Source of the DNA: Sweltsa coloradensis | Taxonomy: Eukaryota; Arthropoda; Insecta; Plecoptera; Chloroperlidae | DNA: 64,000 nucleotides | Assembly: GCA_024449915.1 (NCBI GenBank) | Contig: JAMZAV010000778.1 | Span: forward strand, 472,501 to 536,500 | Direction: 5' to 3' | In this document: in pieces, positions 59,081 to 64,000 of the stretch | Layout: every line of letters starts with the position of its first letter | Numbering within the stretch: the first letter of the stretch is position 1 | The notes under the pieces: model-generated | Database searches by the model: none | What the model was told of the DNA's origin: nothing | The model's input: the letters and a program-made list of their open reading frames with translations, nothing else | Made by a program: the position numbers and the translations under genes

Positions 59081-60111
59081 TATTTAATAATTAGTACAAT
59101 TGAAAAATATACTAAGTCCATAAAGTAGGTCAACCAATAGGTAGCCTTGAAAAAAATGGCTAAGTCCATAAACTAGGTCAACTGCTAACCTTGCAAGGTT
59201 AGCAGCTGCCTAGTAAATGGTTAAGCCTAAAAGGTAGGCCAGGATGGCCTTGGAAAAAAAGACTATCTCCATAAATTAGGTCAATGCTCAAATTGCCTTA
59301 TTTGGTAACCTTGGTGGGTACTACCAAGACTGCTTTCATAAGGCAACTTGAACACTGAAAGGAAAAGAGAACAAGGTGTTAAGTAAGTTACATGCTAAAG
59401 CAATGGGAAGAAGGTGCTATGTACAAATGAATTATCACAACAACGGCATGGGTTAAACAATATTTATTGCACAGTGCTGTACAAGAGTGAGCTGTGGGAA
59501 AAGAGACTATGTCCATGGCCTTGAAATTGCAAAGTGACAAGGATTAGTGCATGGTCATCTCACCAAATTTGTTTCGGAGGTAGAATGCTTGTAGTTTTGT
59601 CCAGTGATCGTGGCGTGGTAGGATGCAACGTAAACTGCCGCGAGCGAAGTATGATGTTCGAAGTGCAGAGTGGAGATGCACGGAGAGAAGATTGATGCAG
59701 CGAGCAGAGGCGTAAGATGCGCAGCATGTGTGAATCGTACAGGAAGACTTTTCAAATTATCTGAAACAACCACAACATAATATTAATTACAAAAAAAACA
59801 TTTATAGCTATGCAGTGGAGCACCATCAAGTAGGTACCAAATAGAATTTTGTGTGTGTGGTCAAGAGTAACAAACTTGTAAAAATGGACCTCGCACAAGA
59901 GGGGCCGGAGATCTACGATAGAACACAAAACTAGCAACATAAGACAAAATCAAAATGGTGAACTAGAGGAGAGTGGGAAGAAAACTAGAGAGCTCACTAG
60001 ATGGGCAACTAAATGCTTTTAGTTTGCCCATTTGATTATCAGGTTAATTTAGTATCTAACAATAAAATATTTTTTGCAGTCTTTTATAAGGTAGCTGTAG
60101 GGTTTTCTCTA
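58056..60111. other. Intergenic, no gene established
   Basis: Contains an (ATT)n microsatellite at about 59047-59080 and, at 59110-59320, three diverged repeats of a CTAAGTCCATAAA-TAGGTCAA phrase about 55-150 bp apart. An open frame with a hydrophobic stretch at 58484-58723 is unrecognised. Confidence 0.5.
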
Positions 60112-60632
60112 GGCTATTGTAACTTGGCAATTTAATTTTTGTGTCTAAATGGGTAAAGAAGCCGAAAAAATGTATTTTACGGCAAATAACCACTATTGGA
60201 AATTATTTTAGATGTAGTTATCTAGTTATTGAATTAATCTTCTGATGTCAAAACCGTAGTTTACAAAAATGTTGAAATAACAGTTTTTGTACAATTTTTG
60301 GTCAAAACTAAAAAACAGTAGTTTGACAAAAAAATCGTACACCAACTGTTATTTTCAGAAAACTATTTTAGCTATAGTCAAGTTATAGCTAAAGGTGTTT
60401 AGAAACTACCTATGTCCAGAAAACCGATTCTCAAAATTTAATTTTGAACTAGATTTGTTGTGTACACTTTTGTCCAAAAGCTAAATATAATTTCCAAAAG
60501 TGAGATTATGTCCCGCCCAAAAAAAAATTCACAATTTTTTCCTGTTATTTTAAAGGCCTTCTTTCATTCAGCAAACTTTTCAGACATGTTTCTTCGACTT
60601 TCAAATTATCGGCCAGAGGTGGTACAATAGCC
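60112..60632. mobile_element. GGCTATT foldback, copy 3
   Basis: GGCTATTGTAACTTGG at 60112 and GGTGGTACAATAGCC ending 60632, followed by TTAA (60633-60636). Internally AAACCGATTCTCAAAATTTA, GTGAGATTATGTCCCGCCC and TTTCAAATTATCGGCCAGAG match the right arm of 17583-19046 and show its uninterrupted form. Its left arm is more diverged. Confidence 0.82.
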
Positions 60633-60639
60633 TTAAGTA

Positions 60640-61300
60640 GTAATGTGGCCCTCCTATGAATTTGTTGTGGCCAATGATATTTAACATCTATAGTAGGCTA
60701 GATCCCCAGTCTCCAATACGTCCATACCGGGGCTAGCGTAGCAAATTGAAGCGTCAATCTGACCTATTCAAGATGGCGATTTGACGTTTCAATTTATGCT
60801 TGATATTATGTTTTAAATGCAATTAAGTATTTTTCTGGATTGTTTTGATATGGTTTTACCTTGTGCAGCATGGAAATGCACTAACAGAAACAACTAGAAG
60901 TTATTGCTTATTGCATAAGGGTATTTAGTAATCATTTGGTGTTAATGGCTAATATGCTCACCTGTCAATCTGACAGCGCACTTGAAAAATATTTGGACTA
61001 CAAATCACTCCAACCTACTTTAAACATTTAACATGGAAACTGACCTATTTAAGATGGCTTCTAATTGACAAGCCATGTAGCCTACTATAAATGTTAAATA
61101 TCATTGGTTGGGGCATTATGTTTTTTGTTTTATTGTGATTTGCATTTCTACTACAGAACGTTTAAAAGTAAATTTTCGCAAACAATAATATAAAAAAAAA
61201 TACGATTACTATTGGTAAGACGCGTGTTGTTGGAAAGTAATGCATGGTATGATTGAATGAAAATTATCTTAGAATTACAATATCGACCTCGACCGGGTGT
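60640..61300. other. Intergenic, no gene seen
   Basis: AT-rich, with a diverged inverted pair around CCAATGATATTTAACATCTATAG-like (60672) and its mirror near 61085, so it may be another decayed TIR element. Confidence 0.4.
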
Positions 61301-61377
61301 TAAGCTCAGGTATCCTTGCTCAGTGGTTGTCCCGTCAGGCAAGCAGGGGACCTGGGTTCCATCCCCAGCCGAGCTGT
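61301..61377 (+). pseudogene. tRNA-like sequence or SINE head
   Basis: AGCTCAGG at the start can pair with CCGAGCT at the end. An A-box-like TTGCTCAGTGGTTG and a B-box-like GGGTTCCATCCCC lie between. The anticodon arm does not fold convincingly. Confidence 0.45.
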
Positions 61378-61439
61378 TTATGTTATGTCTGGATTGTTTT
61401 CCCATACATTAACTCTTCAGCCACTAATTCTTCTTAACA

Positions 61440-62930
61440 ACTAAATCATGCAGTTATTAAACTGGACACAAAATTTGAGAGGATCCGAAAACCTTAAAAT
61501 TTTGAAGCACTTCCCAAAATGTCCCATAGTTTGAGATTGTACTAAACGCTCTCTCTGTCCGTTATAAGAGAGGTTAGAGAGAAACCAATTGACGTTTTAT
61601 TATCTACAGACAACCCTCTATTAAACTAAACACAAAAAAATTTTTTTTTTTAGAAGGTTCCAAAATCCTACAATTTGAAGGCTTCTCAAAATTGTCCGCT
61701 CAAAAATGGACTATCGCAATTCGCAGTCAATTGAAAAGTTGATTAATAAGATCTTATAATGATTCATTAACGAACATGAAAATTACAACAGAACATAAAT
61801 ATGTCCCATAGTTTGAAATTAAACTGAATTTTATGATATGCACGAGATTGTACTTAACACTCTCTCTGTCTCTTATAAAAGAGGTAAGAGAAACCAATGG
61901 ATGTTTTATTATTTACAGACAACTCTCTATTAAACGAGACACAAAAATTAAATTTTTGAGAGGGTCCAATAATTGTAAAATTTGAAGTCTAAAGACTTAT
62001 CAAGATTGTCCGATCAAAAATGGACTTTTGCAATTCGCAGTCAATTGAAAAGTTGATCAATAATATTTTATAATGAATCATTAACGAACATGAAAATTTC
62101 AACAGAACATAAATATGTCCCATAGTTTTAAATTAAACTGAACTTTATGATATGCGCAAGATTGTACTAAACACTCTCTCTGTCCCTAAATAAGAGAGGT
62201 TAGAGAAATCAATTGAGGTTTTATTGTCTACAGACAGCCCTAAATCAAACTAGAAAGAATTTAGAAGAATCTAAAGAAATTTTTTTGAGGGTCCAAAAAT
62301 CGTCAAATTTGAAGGCTATAGACTTCTCAAAATTGTCTGATCAAAAAAGATTTTGAGGGCTATTGCAATTCACAGTCAATTGAAAAGTTGATCAATAATT
62401 TATTATAATGAATCATTAACGAACATGAAAAAAACAACAGAACATAAATATGTACCATAGTTTGAAATTTAACTGAAGTATCCAATATGCACGAGATTGA
62501 TCAAAAATGGACTGTCGCAATTTGCAATCAATTGAAAAATTGATCAATAATATCTTATAATAAATCATTAACAAACATGAAAAAAACAACTGAACATAAA
62601 ATATCATCGTCTTCATAGATTGAAATTAAACTGAACTTTTATGATATGCACGAGATCGAATTCGGAAAAAAATAAAAAATTGGTCTTCGCTTTGCTCATC
62701 CAACAACCCTCTATTAAACTAGACACAAAAATTATATTTTTGGGAGAGTAAAAAAATCATAAAATTTGAAGGCTATAGACTTCTCAAAAGTGCCTGATCA
62801 AAAATGGAATTTGCAGTCAATTGAAAAGTTGATCAATAATTTCTTATAATGAGTTATTAACGAACCTAAAAATAACATTACATTAATATGTCCCATAGTT
62901 TGGAATTAATTAATCGTTTGATGATATTTT
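61440..62930. repeat. Decayed tandem satellite, about 300-bp unit
   Basis: Anchors recur in order: TCCCATAGTTTGAAATT at about 61520, 61804, 62118, 62453 and 62891; CTCTCTCTGTC..TAAGAGAGGTTAGAG; CAATTCGCAGTCAATTGAAA; and AATCATTAACGAACATGAAA. Units are diverged and vary from 284 to 440 bp. A HINE-A-like tip (CTTCGCTTTGCTCATCCAAC) is embedded at 62684-62704. Non-coding. Confidence 0.8.
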
Positions 62931-63469
62931 CTGATCAATTTTCAAAATTTCAATCAATAATCTAATAATCATAAATTGATAGCAATCGTCATATAAATTT
63001 GGCCCGACTGGGGATCAAATCCAGAACATACGGCTTTATGTACTGATCGATTCTCTTCCAATCTAATAATCGATGTATGTACGACACTATTTAATTATTA
63101 TCGATTCTGAAGAAGAAAACAATTGCAAAATTTTTAATCGTGGATTTCTTCCTCCAAAACTTTGCTATACTTGCATATAAAATTAATGTATTTAGATGTT
63201 TCAGAAGGGAGATGTTAAAATTCGATAACTGATCCGATTATCCACTAATCAACTTATCAATAATTGGCATAAATCCTAGAAATAAGCCTGCTTGAAGTGG
63301 GGACAACGCTGCAACGGACCAGGCTTACCCAACATTAAAATGTAAATCATCAAATTCTATCATACTTGGCAATGGCTCTGAGAAATCTAGTTTAGATATA
63401 TTATGTTATCTGCAGTGTGTCATGCATCCTCCCTATCCCTTGTCATGGTCACAAATAGAGCACTACATA
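62931..63469. other. Intergenic, no gene seen
   Basis: AT-rich. At 63001-63060 a minus-strand tRNA-like phrase (GGATCAAATCC) appears. Nothing else is recognised. Confidence 0.45.
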
Positions 63470-63473
63470 TTAA

Positions 63474-63967
63474 CCCCTTAACTGTGGAATTTATTTTCAG
63501 AAGTTGTTCTTCCCCTGTGTATTAAATTTAAGGTAAAATACCCTTATTTTTACTTGAGTTGAAACTATCATTACTTTGCCATTTTTGCAAGTATCTCATT
63601 TTTTTTTGTTGAATCATCACTGTAATTAATTAAATCATTCAGTTTACCCTCCAAACTATATCTGAATCTAAAATAACAAACATGTTCTGGATATATAAAC
63701 AACCCTTATGCGACGCCACTATATACAGATGAAGCAAAAGGCTCCTTTTCCCGTTAGGATAGCCTCGAAAATTCGATCATCTACCACCAACATAACAGAA
63801 CGAAAATCACTAGAATGAAGACCTCTGCTGCTGGTGATAATGCGCGTATATATACGGCATGCACAGACACACGAAGTGGGAAGTGTTGCGGCGCGTATAT
63901 TTACGGCATGCACAGTACGGACGCCACTTAGCATGGACGTATATATATGGCATGAACAGCTAAGGGG
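63474..63967. mobile_element. piggyBac-like MITE with TTAA flanks and inner subrepeats
   Basis: CCCCTTAACTG at 63474 and inverse CAGCTAAGGGG ending 63967 are flanked by TTAA on both sides (63470-63473, 63968-63971). Near the right end GCGTATATATACGGCATGCA-type units occur three times (about 63843, 63892, 63938). The palindromic GTATATATAC core may be bound by a transposase. No coding sequence. Confidence 0.82.
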
Positions 63968-64000
63968 TTAACAATACACACGTCAAGTAACGAAATCTAT

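Overview
This window looks like a gene-poor, repeat-dense animal nuclear genome, most likely an arthropod and possibly a hemipteran insect; that assignment is an inference from style. The support is large introns with GT/AG borders, AT-rich intergenic DNA, several retrotransposon and DNA-transposon superfamilies, short TTAGG-like runs, and a strongly over-used palindrome TAGGCCTA in the right half. There is no sign of operons or ribosome-binding sites.

The one confidently assembled host gene is on the + strand: an eight-exon major facilitator superfamily (MFS) transporter of about 529 residues. Its coding exons are 1596-1825, 2482-2745, 4897-5059, 11755-12067, 15117-15310, 24598-24682, 27301-27498 and 33065-33207. 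All exon junctions keep frame. The window opens inside a tandem array of eight partial copies (about 193 bp each) of the start of coding exon 1 plus its 3' splice site; only the ninth, rightmost copy continues into a full exon with a donor.

Layout. 1-5.1 kb: exon array, exons 1-3 and two non-LTR (LINE) fragments in intron 2. 5.1-15.3 kb: AT-rich introns with SINEs, MITEs and exons 4-5. 15.7-24.5 kb: a BEL/Pao LTR element inserted antisense in intron 5, with near-identical LTRs, a 5-bp target duplication, a tRNA-Arg-type primer site and gag-protease remnants, but no reverse transcriptase core or integrase. A long-TIR element sits inside it, which holds a TTAA-flanked foldback, which holds another MITE. 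24.6-33.2 kb: exons 6-8, and intron repeats including Helentron/HINE-like elements, foldbacks and a 290-bp tandem array. 33.2-45 kb: a TTAA foldback just downstream of the stop codon, SINEs, five LINE fragments, a PIF/Harbinger-like element split by a LINE, a hAT MITE and more HINE-like copies. 45-64 kb: no firm host gene; one possible terminal exon at 45560, HINE-like elements, a multi-layer nest at 49.6-52.7 kb, piggyBac-like MITEs, a decayed 300-bp satellite and AT-rich filler.

The main themes are a transporter gene whose introns have become transposon sinks, and several non-autonomous families in multiple copies here (HINE-like A/B/C, GGCTATT-TTAA foldbacks, a 210-230 bp SINE), so their ends can be defined by comparison within the window. 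All homology calls come from reading motifs; no search was run.
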